From NCBI GenBank assembly GCA_949825065.1, contig OX463859.1, positions 17,689,220-17,753,219 on the forward strand: a DNA stretch of 64,000 nucleotides, given 5' to 3'. Below are positions 56,801 through 64,000 of the stretch, one piece after another; position 1 is the first letter of the stretch; each line of letters starts with the position of its first letter. The notes under the pieces were generated by a model, which worked only from the letters and a program-made list of their open reading frames with translations, was not told the origin of the DNA and made no database searches. This DNA comes from Odontocerum albicorne (Eukaryota; Arthropoda; Insecta; Trichoptera; Odontoceridae). The translations under genes and the position numbers were made by a program.

Positions 56801-57189
56801 TAAAAAACTGCCGAGAAATCCAATACAAATTTGATCAAATCCAATTATCTTCTTGAATACTTAGTAGAAAAGGACTTACAGCACCCAAGAGTGAAAAATT
56901 TCAGAATAATATTCGCAATTGACTTTTTTGATAAGGAGGCAAGCGTTAATAATAATAATAGGACAATTTATTTATTAAATCATTGAAAAAAAATTGCAAG
57001 AATTAAAGTACGTAAAGCTGTGACTCACTCCAAGATGTGCTTCCTGAGCTTCTCCCGAAGCTGGTTCTTGTTGAGATCAGGGCGCCACTTCTGGCTGCTG
57101 AGGAAGCCTGTCACCGAGCACTCTACCCTCTGCCGCAGGTTCTGGTACGCTGGTTTCGTGTCTACATCCGAAATGCACTCTTTGCGGAA
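41581..57189 (-). CDS. BOD1L1: BOD1L / Shg1-domain nuclear protein, partial at 5' end
   Basis: Exons 57189-57029, 56611-53022 and, with less certainty, 41849-41581 join in frame to about 1340 codons. The first two together recreate the Shg1/BOD1 domain: FRKECISDVDTKPAYQNL, KWRPDLNKNQLREKLRKH, then FLEQGVERIVDQVV and FLPQVEEIVYKC. The rest is acidic, then a long Ser/Lys/His/Asp low-complexity region, with basic nuclear-localisation-like clusters (KKRKIAGRK, NRKRKISF, PAKRKN). BOD1L proteins associate with SET1/COMPASS H3K4 methyltransferase and protect stalled replication forks in vertebrates; Shg1 is the yeast COMPASS subunit. Function here is inferred from family only. The usual first coding exon, which ends near a FDQ motif, was not found between 57190 and 64000 and probably lies further right. 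The gene converges with the ABC transporter. Confidence 0.88.
41850..43425. other. Intron stretch, mostly featureless
   Basis: Left end of the long BOD1L intron. 42655-43292 has ends vaguely like hAT termini (cagcaattcgattttaat; ttagaaaaccctg) with G-runs next to them, but the match is too weak to call. Confidence 0.4.
43427..44009 (-). mobile_element. Mariner deletion derivative (583 bp) keeping the HTH
   Basis: Inverted repeats beginning ACACATCGATCAATAAGTC, TA on both sides. The - strand encodes an open N-terminal region, MEKTEFRVLIKHCFLL through PSKTTICRWYADFKRGR and SGRPNEAVTPENLKK, the first HTH and linker of a mariner transposase, then the frame is lost and only the 3' end of the element remains. 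The catalytic core is deleted. Confidence 0.9.
44145..44640 (+). mobile_element. tRNA-derived SINE (family A) interrupted by a MITE
   Basis: Left piece gtgacctagttcgtaac (box A region) and right piece acttccaccaggggtttcg with box B gagttcgattcc form one tRNA-like head once 44168-44407 is removed; they align base for base with the SINE at 7265. The body continues to about 44640 (ttgtcttccggccacgctc), shared with 7490-7510. Confidence 0.8.
44168..44407. mobile_element. 240-bp foldback MITE
   Basis: Two 94-base arms (44168-44261 and 44314-44407) are inverted copies with about eight mismatches; 52-base centre. Ends CAGTACC..GGTACTG with TA on each side (44166-67, 44408-09). No coding capacity. 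The TA duplication suggests mobilisation by a Tc1/mariner or pogo transposase. Confidence 0.92.
44645..45890. other. Intron stretch with no clear feature
   Basis: 44850-45000 is GC-richer (ctccgtgccctgcccaac, cataccccggg-like) but has no long open frame or recognised motif. The rest is AT-rich. Confidence 0.4.
45895..46165 (+). mobile_element. Left half of a mariner MITE family M
   Basis: Starts with TTGGGTTGTCTGAAAAAG after TA, continues through cccaaattgcttgagtg and tttgttccatcgttaaaagg, then stops; the HTH part is missing. The intact mariner begins 75 bp later. Confidence 0.7.
46240..47512 (+). mobile_element. Full-length mariner element
   Basis: 1273 bp bounded by inverted repeats beginning TTAGGGGGACCGGAAAG; the two ends agree over the first 26 bases. 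TA lies immediately outside both ends (46238-46239 and 47513-47514), the expected target duplication. It encodes the intact transposase at 46403-47437. Confidence 0.95.
46403..47437 (+). CDS. Mariner transposase, apparently intact, DD34D
   Basis: A 344-codon frame from the ATG at 46403, the start that precedes the HTH domain by the usual few residues, to a stop at 47437. N-terminal paired-type HTH region spans about residues 5-110 (KCHRWIKKFKNND, TGRP linker, second HTH around TIAELS..STVQEHL). The linker motif appears as WVPHVL (usual WVPHEL) near 118-123. Catalytic acids: D155 in TCDEKW, D247 in QQDNARPH and D282 in APSDYHLF; 34 residues separate the last two, the mariner signature. PPYSPDIAPSD is intact. 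Length equals the family norm (about 345). It cuts and pastes its own element at TA sites. No stop or frameshift is present, so it may be active or recently active. It sits in the long BOD1L intron on the opposite strand. Confidence 0.95.
   Translation: MSRPTIDEEHLRHCMLFLFDRGLKAKEVTETITATYGDVLRLNKCHRWIKKFKNNDRNLKNAPKTGRPTKLDDDALTSLVESDPRQTIAELSIKLDCPWSTVQEHLSRIGKIHKQGVWVPHVLTPAALEQRITICTSLLSRYKVDPFLRRIITCDEKWVLYNNPTRKKQWLSRGQSAVPTPKPTLTLKKVLLCVWWDIEGVVHYELLKPGETINAALYCQQLESMKEELRKKRPLLVNNQPRMLQQDNARPHTAIITQNKIMQLGLELLPHPPYSPDIAPSDYHLFRSLEHSLRDKTFKNIDEVKNHIEKFFKEKPFFFYKNGIEKLPDRWRKVLENDGNYFID
47515..48217. other. Intron stretch between two mariners, nothing recognised
   Basis: AT-rich, no open frame or repeat seen. 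49141-49880, to the right of the deleted mariner, is similar. Confidence 0.45.
48220..49138 (+). mobile_element. Internally deleted mariner element lacking the HTH domain
   Basis: 919 bp with inverted repeats beginning CGAGGCATATCCAGAAA and TA on both sides. The + strand encodes the catalytic half: VTGDETWVAHYTPETK (48480s) and, in another frame from about 48713, LLHDNARPNTA and HSPDLALSDYYLF. A frameshift near 48705 separates them, and the N-terminal DNA-binding region present in full-length relatives is missing. It is a different mariner lineage from the one at 46.2 kb. Confidence 0.9.
49880..50095 (-). mobile_element. hAT-family fragment
   Basis: Inverted copy of the same repeat: tgtcagttgatgtgtcagag, then gaagcaccattttataacag. 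Ends not defined. Confidence 0.55.
50317..50747. mobile_element. Pogo/Tigger-type MITE
   Basis: 431 bp with ends CAGTAATCCCTCCATTTAC and, inverted, CAGTATTCCCTCCATTTAC; TA on both sides. Internal sequence around 50590-50660 resembles 34920-35000, suggesting an older copy there. Lies in the BOD1L long intron. Confidence 0.85.
50985..51300 (+). mobile_element. LINE family A, 3' part
   Basis: gaggcactttaacatatatac, tgtggacgtggaaaaagattg and FELKADVLSMMKK match the block order of the copy at 17962; it ends abruptly near 51300 before the usual tail. Confidence 0.65.
51305..52325. other. Intron stretch with no clear feature
   Basis: AT-rich with a mildly GC-richer patch at 51620-51740 (ggacacacctcgcgtgtcc, a short palindrome). 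No gene recognised. Confidence 0.4.
52330..52815 (+). mobile_element. LINE family A-like, 3' end
   Basis: YGSETWIWQKDKRLMLW-like block, LRLFRHVERMNDKTMTK, RGRRRKTWLDQMDL, then ctctgcctaccccgaaagg and atgtacgta tail. It ends about 200 bp left of the BOD1L large exon. Confidence 0.7.
53022..56611 (-). CDS. BOD1L1: BOD1L large exon: second half of Shg1 domain and long Ser/Lys/His-rich tail
   Basis: Acceptor ttttttattccag ends at 56612; donor gtatgt starts at 53021. The first base completes an Asp codon, giving HILDSNFLEQGVER across the junction. About 1196 codons without a stop. Order: Shg1 second half (about 56610-56470), acidic stretch with VEEEEED (about 56310), a Ser/Asp/Asn-rich region, a Ser-Lys-His block about 55420-54590 (runs such as HSSSRHDDKKHGSSSS), a proline-containing region with VTPHLNLHRSP, NIYEARKLMKVRKN (about 54170), then a lysine-rich C-terminal part. 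No catalytic motif. The open frame continues 10 codons past the donor into the intron, and the Met upstream of the acceptor is intronic, so the true exon is shorter than the raw ORF. Confidence 0.93.
56700..56795 (+). mobile_element. LINE family B tail fragment
   Basis: gtggggttgaatcccgagtt and agtctgctttctaaatggt match the last 90 bases of the copies at 10855 and 2841. It lies in the BOD1L intron between the two Shg1-domain exons. Confidence 0.6.
57029..57189 (-). CDS. BOD1L1: BOD1L exon: first half of Shg1/BOD1 domain
   Basis: On the - strand the acceptor (ttttgttttgcag) ends at 57190 and the donor gtgagt starts at 57028. It reads FRKECISDVDTKPAYQNL, RQRVECSVTGFLSSQ, KWRPDLNKNQLREKL, RKHIL. 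DVDTKPAYQNLRQRV and NKNQLR are the most conserved parts of the BOD1/Shg1 domain. The exon is more GC-rich than its surroundings, as expected for constrained coding sequence. It starts on a codon boundary and ends in phase 2. Confidence 0.95.
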
Positions 57190-57436
57190 CTGCAAAACAA
57201 AACTTTCATTAGCAAACAGCTATTTGAAACAATACACAGAAGCTCGAAATTATTTTCAGAGTACAAAAAATGGCCAACGTTTCCAAAGTGTTACAGCTAG
57301 TTACTGTCATGAAATTTTGGCACGTACTAAACAGAATTGTCCGTTTATCATTCTGACAAAATAAATAAACATTCAAACATCTCCCTTAATTTTTCCAAAG
57401 GTTTACGGTTTCCAAGAATTTTACGTACGAGTATCA

Positions 57437-57503
57437 ATATAGCGATGTAAGTACCAATTATTATGGTCCAAGACCATAATAATTGGTACTTATATCACTA
57501 TAT
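57437..57503. repeat. Near-perfect 32-bp hairpin with a 3-base loop
   Basis: Arms 57437-57468 and 57472-57503 pair with two mismatches that would be G-U in RNA on one strand; loop caa. Core gtaccaattattatggtc. Possibly a collapsed MITE. It is in the BOD1L upstream intron. Confidence 0.9.
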
Positions 57504-57777
57504 GGCATCTATGTATGTCTGCAGATTTTGAACCAAATTTAAATAACCATAAAGCAAACATGCTTCAATTACACTAGATTTAAATGACATTTTAAAAGTG
57601 TTTAAAATCACAATACAAAAGTTCACACCAAGTCAAAGTGTACCGATTGACTGATGCATATCTGTGCTATATGATACACATAAAAATTTAGGTTCTGCAA
57701 GTCACAACAAGATACAAGTTGATTGCTGTAGGGAACCATACCGAAAACCAAACAAACTTCTTTTTGGTTACCTTATA

Positions 57778-59042
57778 ATAGGTAAAGCGGAAAGTAATGA
57801 CAATTTTTTTTGATGCGACAAAAATGGATTTAAACAAAAACTGTACAATATTATTCCGTTAAATAATTACCGCTGTTACCGATGATCTTCCTCCACAGAA
57901 TAGGCAGTTTTTTAATACCTTATTCGTATAATTCTGGCGGTTTTTCGGTAAAATATGACTCCAAGTGATTTTGGACTAGTTCGAAATTCGTAGATTTTTT
58001 GTCTCGAAGGGAATGTTCCATCGACCTAAAAAGACGGTAATCCAAAGGTGCAATATCAGGTGAATATGGTGGATGCTGCAGAACTTCTAAATCTAGCTCT
58101 CTTATTTTGTCCTGCGTAATCCTTGCTGCGTGTGGTCTTACATTATCATGTTGTAGAATTCTTCTCTGATTCTTTACTAAAACTGATCATTTTTTAAGCA
58201 GTTCTGCCTTTAATCTTTCGATTTGGGCACAATACACATCTGCTGTAACAGTCTGACCAGATTTTAGTAATTTATAATGAATAACTTCCAAAATATCCAA
58301 CTTCCAAAATATCCAAGAGTCAATATCGGCTGAGGGGTAGACACAGCTACCTGATTTGTCGAAAACCAATGTTTTTTGTTTTTTTTTCTCCTCGGATTGG
58401 TGTAAAGGACCCACTTCTCATCCCCAGTAATAAATTTTCTAAGAAATGGATCAGTTTCATATCTGAAGAGTGAAGATGAACAGATTGTTATTCGTTGTTC
58501 CATGGCCGTTGAAGAAAGTTCGTGCGGCTCCCAATTTCCTTGTCTATTTTGTTTTCCGAGCCTTTTCAAATAGTTCTTCACTGTTGTTCATGGACAACCG
58601 ATATCTTGTGACAATTCCTTGATGGTTTTACGCGGATCGGACCTCACTAATGAATTTAAAGTGTCATCGTCGATTTTAAGAGGTCTTCCTATTTTTGGTT
58701 TGTCCTTCGATTCCTTTTCACAACTTTCAATTTTTTGAAACCATCTTTGGCACTTCCGAGGATTCAAGATGTCTCTATAAATATCGCGGATGGTCTGGGT
58801 AGCTTATTTTGACTTCAATCCTTAAAAACAGCATAAAATACCGCAAATTTGTCTCTTCAATCTCTGGCTTTTGCAGTTTTGTACTTTGGACCAAAACCAA
58901 AAAAAAACATCAAAACAGAAAGGATATTAATCGAGCTTCAAAACAATACCAACCACGACGTGTTAACCCAACGGTAACTGGTGGTAAACTGGTTTCAACG
59001 TGACGCCTAATGAAAATTGTCATTACTTTCCGCTTTACCTAT
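57778..59042 (-). mobile_element. Full-length but decayed mariner element
   Basis: 1265 bp with inverted repeats beginning ATAGGTAAAGCGGAAAG and TA on both sides. The - strand encodes a transposase close to the intact mariner at 46.4 kb: NWEPHELSSTAMEQR, TGDEKWVLYTNPRRKK, HDNVRPHAA and PPYSPDIAPLDYRLF. Frameshifts split the frame around 58410 and 58265, and stops occur near both ends, so it is a pseudogene. All three catalytic Asp positions remain readable in separate frames. Confidence 0.92.
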
Positions 59043-59529
59043 TACAATATGATGCTATTATAAAGCAGATTAAGTAAACTTGGCACAAATTCATGAGCCA
59101 ATAATAATAATATTGTGGGTGCATCCATCAACTGATGGTTATTTGCATCTCAGTGCACTGATGGGCACGGGCGTTGATTTAAATTTATTGAACGAAGATA
59201 ATTATGAGGGTATTTGAAGTAAATTTGCGAGTTTCAATTAATCTGATCATCGATAATTTAATTAGAATATTGAATTTGATATACATAGAAGACGTGAAAC
59301 ATAATAACTATACAGAAATAATTGGTTTACAGTAAAACCTCGATTATCCGGATTGGACCAAATAAATGAAGAAGAAAAAATAGAAAAATAGCAGATTATA
59401 TGAATGTGTTGTGTAAGAACATATTTCCTAAACAGCAGAAATCTTTAACTCGGTTTAATCTTTCATTACTCTATCAAAACATTGTAAAACCTACGCAAGG
59501 AAAGAAATAATCAGAAAAAGAATAACTGT

Positions 59530-59715
59530 TTGTTAGAGATAAATATTATAAGTAGAATTAAGAAAGGAATCTTAAGATGGTTTGGTCACATTGAGAAACA
59601 GGAGAACACATATGACAAGATATATGGATGTGGACGAGGCGATAGCTATGTGATGGATAGAAAGGCGTGGAGATCTTTCCTGTCTGCCTATTCCAAAAGG
59701 GACATAGTGTGATAA
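59530..59715 (+). mobile_element. LINE family A, internally deleted 3' end
   Basis: LRWFGHIEK at about 59571-59597, then a skip to a tail with ttcctgtctgcctattcc and agtgtgataataagtatgta. Most of the C-terminal block is missing. Confidence 0.6.
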
Positions 59716-59737
59716 TAAGTATGTATACCACTAAGAT

Positions 59738-60180
59738 TCAAAAGTTTCCTTCCTGAACAAGTTACCATGTCGGCCATGTCAATCGCGTGGTCAGACAATA
59801 TTATGGTTAAAATTTGATACTTCTACTCTCAATAATACGTCAACTAAAACTGATAAAAGACTTGCACGGTTATCAAGAATATTGCACGGTTATCAAGTTT
59901 CTTTCAAAAGAAGGAAAAAGCCCAGCGGAAATTAAATAAAGTCAGCCTCTAAGCATCGTTAAATTTCTGGCAGGCTTTTAGTTTCTTTTTAAGAAACTTT
60001 ATAACCGTGCAATATTTAATGTTTAACATTTCAGAATATAACGAAACACATCTTATATCCGCTTTTATTAAGAGTAGAAATATCCAATTCCAATCCATGT
60101 GGTTGATGTAGCTGGTATGGTATCTATCCATACACACTCTTACTTGTTCAGGCTGAAAACTTTGGGACCTTACTAGTAGG
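59738..60180. repeat. Foldback element
   Basis: Left arm (ttcctgaacaagttaccat, gatacttctactctcaataat, gcacggttatcaagtttctt) recurs inverted in the right arm (ctttataaccgtgcaatat, attaagagtagaaatatcc, tacttgttcaggctgaaaac). Related arms at 16435 and 38740. No coding capacity. Confidence 0.75.
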
Positions 60181-60189
60181 TATAGTATA

Positions 60190-60645
60190 TGGGTACAAAT
60201 TAAAGAAAAAAATATGTGTTGCATAAAAAGTTGTGGTGATCTATTTTTTCTGTCAGTATATGTTTTTATATAATTAGTTTAGATTTTAAGATATGATGAA
60301 AATATAACTTCAAATTATCACAAGGAAGTCTAGACAATTCGAAAAAAATAAAATATCAATGCCAAATGGAAATAGAGATGGGAAATCAAATTCGCTGCAA
60401 GAAATAGTTCATTAGTTCCTTTATGAAAAGTTTTCTTGTTAAGACTCGTAGGAAAACCTTTTCTTATAGGATCTAACAAGAGACTTCTTAAAATATGAGA
60501 TCAACAAGTCATTGTAACTTCGAGAGTTTTATCAAGGGTATAACAATCTACACACACGTTTTAAAAATTAATAAATATGACCAAAGGAAATTCTTATAAC
60601 CAAGAAAACTAAACTGAAAAAAGCAAGTTTAGATAACAGAAGAGT
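60190..60645. other. Nothing recognised
   Basis: AT-rich sequence right of the foldback element, no coding or repeat signal seen. Confidence 0.45.
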
Positions 60646-60649
60646 GCAA

Positions 60650-60865
60650 GGGTGTGGACTGAAAAACATCTGGTGTCCCCGTGGCTGGGCTCGCCCTATA
60701 TTGGTGGGGTGTATCTTAGCCAGGGGGATATTATTAGATGAGCTCTGACCTTTTGTTAGCTTATGTCTTTAATGTATTCTCTGCTATTTATGTGTTCTTG
60801 AAGTATATTTAAATGTATTATGTACATACAATGTTGCTATCAATAAACCTATATTTATTTATTAT
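60650..60865 (+). repeat. Retroposon tail family T, copy 2
   Basis: Very similar to 4345-4590, ending tcaataaacctatatttatt. Parent element not recognised. Confidence 0.75.
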
Positions 60866-60939
60866 TTAAGAGAAGCTGAGTGCTGGTGATCTGCATAAAA
60901 ATCACACAGTCAAGCAAAATAAAGATAATCATGATGAGG

Positions 60940-61320
60940 ATACTCAATAGAACCTGTTCTATTCCTAACGGATTCACTTCCAGACTGATTTTACTCTTCA
61001 ACTGTTTTACATCAAATTTGTTTATCTGTACTTTATATGCTGCTTATCATATATTCTTAAAGCGCTATTAAGCAACACAAACATAGCACTATGTAAAAAG
61101 CTCTGCCCGACAAAAGGCCTTTTTTACATAGCAAAAACATGGTAATTGTCTTGCAACTTTGATCTTGTTATTGAAACTTTAAGTTTGATATGTTAAGACA
61201 ATGCTTGCTAAGGTGCAACAGCTTGCACGTAATAAATCAATGCACGCATAAGCATCTTCCATCCACAGGATGGCTAACAATCATCCTCGATCACATGAGA
61301 TTGCCTATCGTATAGTAATA
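60940..61320 (+). mobile_element. SINE family B copy (head mostly lost)
   Basis: Body only: ggattcacttccagactg, tatatgctgcttatcatat, gctaaggtgcaacagcttgc, ggatggctaacaatcatcc, matching 30160-30470. Confidence 0.55.
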
Positions 61321-61342
61321 CAATCGAGTTTTGTGATAAATA

Positions 61343-62035
61343 ATAGGTTGTCTGGAAAGTAATTTAATTTTTTTTAAATTTTATTCAAATACAAAATTGC
61401 ACCAAATCATGGATGGTAGTTTTTGATATTTTCAGTATTTCTGGTGTCGTAAAATGCTAGTTATTATCGACCAAAACCTTGATTTGGTCATCATCAGTGG
61501 TAATCGGCCTTCTAGAGCAGACACCACCGTCAAGTGTCGTATCATCATTACAGATTTTTTTTAAAACACATTTGATACCTATGATCGCTTACTGCATCAT
61601 CATCAAACAATATACATATCTTTTTTCAGTTGGTGTTGCATTTTCTTTCTTCGCAGAAGTAAAAAAAACAACTTATTTCAATCCATCTTCAAAATAACGC
61701 TAAAAAACCGCTCAAGCAAAACCTGGAGGTAAAACGCTTGTCTGCCGATTCGGAAGTTGCGGGTTCGATCTCCGCTGGAATCCAGATTTTTTTTTAAATG
61801 GGACTCCAGTTTGGTTTTCACTTAGAGCCTATTAAAAAATATTTCTGATTGGTTGGAAAAGATTGACACATGTCAATAAACTCACCAGGTTAAATAAAAA
61901 AAACGCAATTCGGGTAAACAATGGCCGAATAAATACACAAAATTATAACCATTCATAATAATAAACACACAGAACGTTTTGGATGAAATTAACAATGAAA
62001 ATTTTGTTACAACAATATCAATAGATTGCACTACA
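61343..62035 (-). mobile_element. Mariner MITE family M, split by a SINE
   Basis: Left end aggttgtctggaaagtaatt is the family's inverted repeat (TTGGGTTGTCTGGAAAG). The - strand carries the HTH-region remnant (gtatttttgatattttcag inverted, codons for LKISK). The right end, near tgaaaattttgttac, is eroded. A SINE at 61722-61900 interrupts it. Confidence 0.65.
61722..61900 (+). mobile_element. tRNA-derived SINE inside a mariner MITE
   Basis: Head ggaggtaaaacgcttgtctg with box B gcgggttcgatctccgc, followed by an A/T-rich body ending in an A run. Sequence on both sides (ctcaagcaa before, gcaattcgggtaaacaatg after) belongs to one mariner MITE. Confidence 0.65.
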
Positions 62036-62214
62036 TACAGGGAAGCAAAATAAATAAAAGAGATAAAAGAAATAAAGAATAATTGGCTGCTAAAAAACAA
62101 TGCAGAAAATTCATGCAATTTTTTTAAATATTATGTACATTTCTATACAGTATGTGCTAACGCCAACCGCCAAATAGTTGGTGATACAGACATACTTTAA
62201 CATTGTCTCTGACC

Positions 62215-62475
62215 CCAATTATCAACCTTCAGGCTATAGTCACTGGGGTAGGCACACAACTCACAGCTCATCGTACATATTAAAAGTACTACCACAAGTG
62301 AAGAGGAGGCAACACTCATACATGTTTAGCACAAGGGAGTATTATGAGCAGATGAACTGCTAAAGCAGACTGGGAACGTTTTTCTTATTTTTGACCCTAT
62401 AGTCAATCAAATCCGAAACACCCAGAAGAAAGAAAAGCATTCTACCAACTAGGCCACAAAGATCATCAATCAACC
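62215..62475 (-). mobile_element. SINE family A copy
   Basis: Inverted head gtcaatcaaatccgaaacac and cattctaccaactaggccac at about 62400-62465, preceded by body sequence cactggggtaggcacacaac and aacactcatacatgtttagc. Confidence 0.6.
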
Positions 62476-62479
62476 AATG

Positions 62480-63058
62480 AAAGTGAAGCTGAAAACATTT
62501 AAATTACATGGAGAAAAAAAACGTGTCCAGTGGACTTTACGACTAGGACAGTAAATGCCCTTTCATTGGATATATTACCATTTAATAAATCAATAAATGA
62601 AGCCACTGAAATATATTTCACAATTGCATATGTTTAATGCTGCAAAAGACCAAATAACACCTTAGTTGGAGCTTACAGAACTGAAGTTGGTACAGATATT
62701 ACAGAAGTAATTAAATTTGGTGACTTGAAGTATCAAATAATATATAATTAACTCACTTCTATAGTACTCTTTAGTGACCATCCAAGGAAATTTCCTTAGA
62801 ACAAAATCATCAATCAACTTAAAAAGCCTCTAAAATGCATCCACGCCCTTTAGTTTTCCAACACTTTTGAGGAAGTTGATTGAATATTATAAAACCAGCC
62901 AGTTTAAAAAAAACATCAAGATGACCAGGTGTATTTTTTTAACTTACGACAAGGTGATTTATACTTTAGAGATTCAGCTGTTCTTAGTGTACTAGAAGAC
63001 AAGTATATAACATAGTTCTGTAGTAATATAACGCAAGATCATTTCGGGTTTTGAATAC
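62480..63058. other. Nothing recognised
   Basis: AT-rich sequence between a SINE and a mariner MITE, no feature seen. Confidence 0.45.
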
Positions 63059-63062
63059 TATA

Positions 63063-63561
63063 TTGGGATAACTGACCAAATAAATAATTCCATTGTGAAC
63101 TATGAAAGGTACTTCATTCCAAACGTACTGAATGTAATTATAATGAAAAGGTAGTAATTTCAGCAATTTTTTTCAGCAAAATTGCTTGTGCGGTTTTTTG
63201 GCGTCATTTTAAGACAGAATAAAAAAAGGTGTTTTTTCTGTCATTAATGCCTTTTTACTACCACAAAAGAAAAAATATGACAAACCTAAAAACTATATTT
63301 ACAGTGTATGATGACAATGCAGTAAGTGATTGTGTGTGTCCATAGTGGTGATACAATATTCGAAGATGGTGTCCACTCTGGAATGCCAACTACCAATGAT
63401 GATGACCAAATCAAGGCATTGATCAAGAATAACCAGCACTCGACGACACGAGAGATTGCTGAGATACTGAAAATATCAAAAACCACCGTCCACGAGCATT
63501 TGGTGCAATTTTGCATTTAAATTTGACCTAAAAATCCAAACTTACTTTCCGGAAAACACAA
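63063..63561 (+). mobile_element. Mariner MITE family M (499 bp)
   Basis: TA at both sides; right end inverted reads TTGTGTTTTCCGGAAAG, left end TTGGGATAACTG is diverged. Codes for the second HTH of a mariner transposase in one frame: GMPTTNDDDQIKALIKN, STTREIAEILKISKT, TVHEHLVQF, then stop. The catalytic domain is absent. Confidence 0.8.
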
Positions 63562-63714
63562 TACCTTCTTAGCATTCTGGTGTCGGTTCCAAGCCACATC
63601 CTTTAACATAATTTTGCCATGGAATGGAGCACTAGAGCATTTAAGCTTCGTGATACATACATAAGACCAGGTCTTGAAGGTAAATTTTAATTCACATTTA
63701 ATAAGGCATATTTA

Positions 63715-64000
63715 AGGTGATATAGTCCACGACAGTATTTTAGTACCAACTTTGATTGAAGGAAGTAAACCGTGGATATGGAAAAAGACTGAAAGGAGCC
63801 GAATAAATGCTATAGAAATACGTGCACTGAGAATATACGGGGTGACAATTTATTATAGAATAGGGAATGAAGTGATTAGGGATGAATGTGAACTTAAGGT
63901 TGATATGTTGAGTAAGATGAAAAGCACTCTGAGATTGGTTTGGGCATGTAGAATGAATTAATAAAGACCAACAAATCAAATTTATAGTGCAAATGTGAGT
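63715..64000 (+). mobile_element. LINE family A, cut by the window edge
   Basis: WIWKKTERSRINAIEIRAL, RIYGVTIYYRIGNEVIRD, ECELKVDMLSKMK in one frame, among the better-preserved copies here. It continues beyond 64000. Confidence 0.8.

Noticed and set aside
57190..64000. First coding exon of BOD1L
   Set aside because: I searched the - strand for an exon ending near FDQ with a donor and found none; transposons fill most of this region.

Overview
This window is AT-rich eukaryotic nuclear DNA, most likely from an insect. The evidence is spliced genes with GT-AG introns, an ABC transporter of the ABCH type (an arthropod-typical group), and a dense load of mariner, Tigger/pogo, hAT and piggyBac-type DNA transposons, tRNA-derived SINEs and 5'-truncated LINEs. 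I cannot name the species.

Two host genes are visible and they converge. (1) On the + strand, 4917-25266, are the last eight exons of an ABCH/ABCG-type transporter: the linker after the ATPase domain, then a six-helix membrane domain with a large Cys-containing extracellular loop. Each junction keeps the reading frame and the gene ends with a stop followed by AATAAA at 25274. The ATPase domain itself lies to the left of the window. (2) On the - strand, 57189-41581, is a BOD1L/Shg1-type nuclear protein. A 161-base exon carries the first half of the Shg1/BOD1 domain, a 3.59-kb exon carries the second half plus a long Ser/Lys/His-rich tail, and an 11-kb intron leads to a frame-compatible last exon at 41849-41581. 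Its first coding exon was not found.

Layout. 0-4.9 kb: LINE and SINE debris and a 32-bp minisatellite in the transporter's upstream intron. 4.9-25.3 kb: transporter exons separated by introns full of transposons, including hAT (9462-10440), pogo (14744-16100), a piggyBac-type MITE (19540-20145), a retroposon-in-mariner-in-Tigger nest (21.6-23.5 kb) and an IS630-like remnant (24363-24924). 25.3-41.6 kb: intergenic, no host gene recognised, scattered SINE/LINE/transposase pieces. 41.6-57.2 kb: BOD1L; its long intron holds an apparently intact mariner (46240-47512, 344-codon transposase), a deleted mariner (48220-49138), a mariner MITE and a foldback MITE inserted exactly at a TA inside a SINE (44168-44407). 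57.2-64 kb: a decayed full-length mariner (57778-59042), a perfect-loop hairpin, foldback elements, SINEs and LINE copies.

I looked for an undescribed system and did not find convincing evidence of one. The most informative signals are the two reconstructed gene models, an intact mariner, several precisely resolvable nested insertions, and a repeated pattern in which non-autonomous transposon copies keep the DNA-binding part of the transposase and lose the catalytic part. Percent identities, coding statistics and database matches were not computed; all coordinates of diffuse repeats are approximate.
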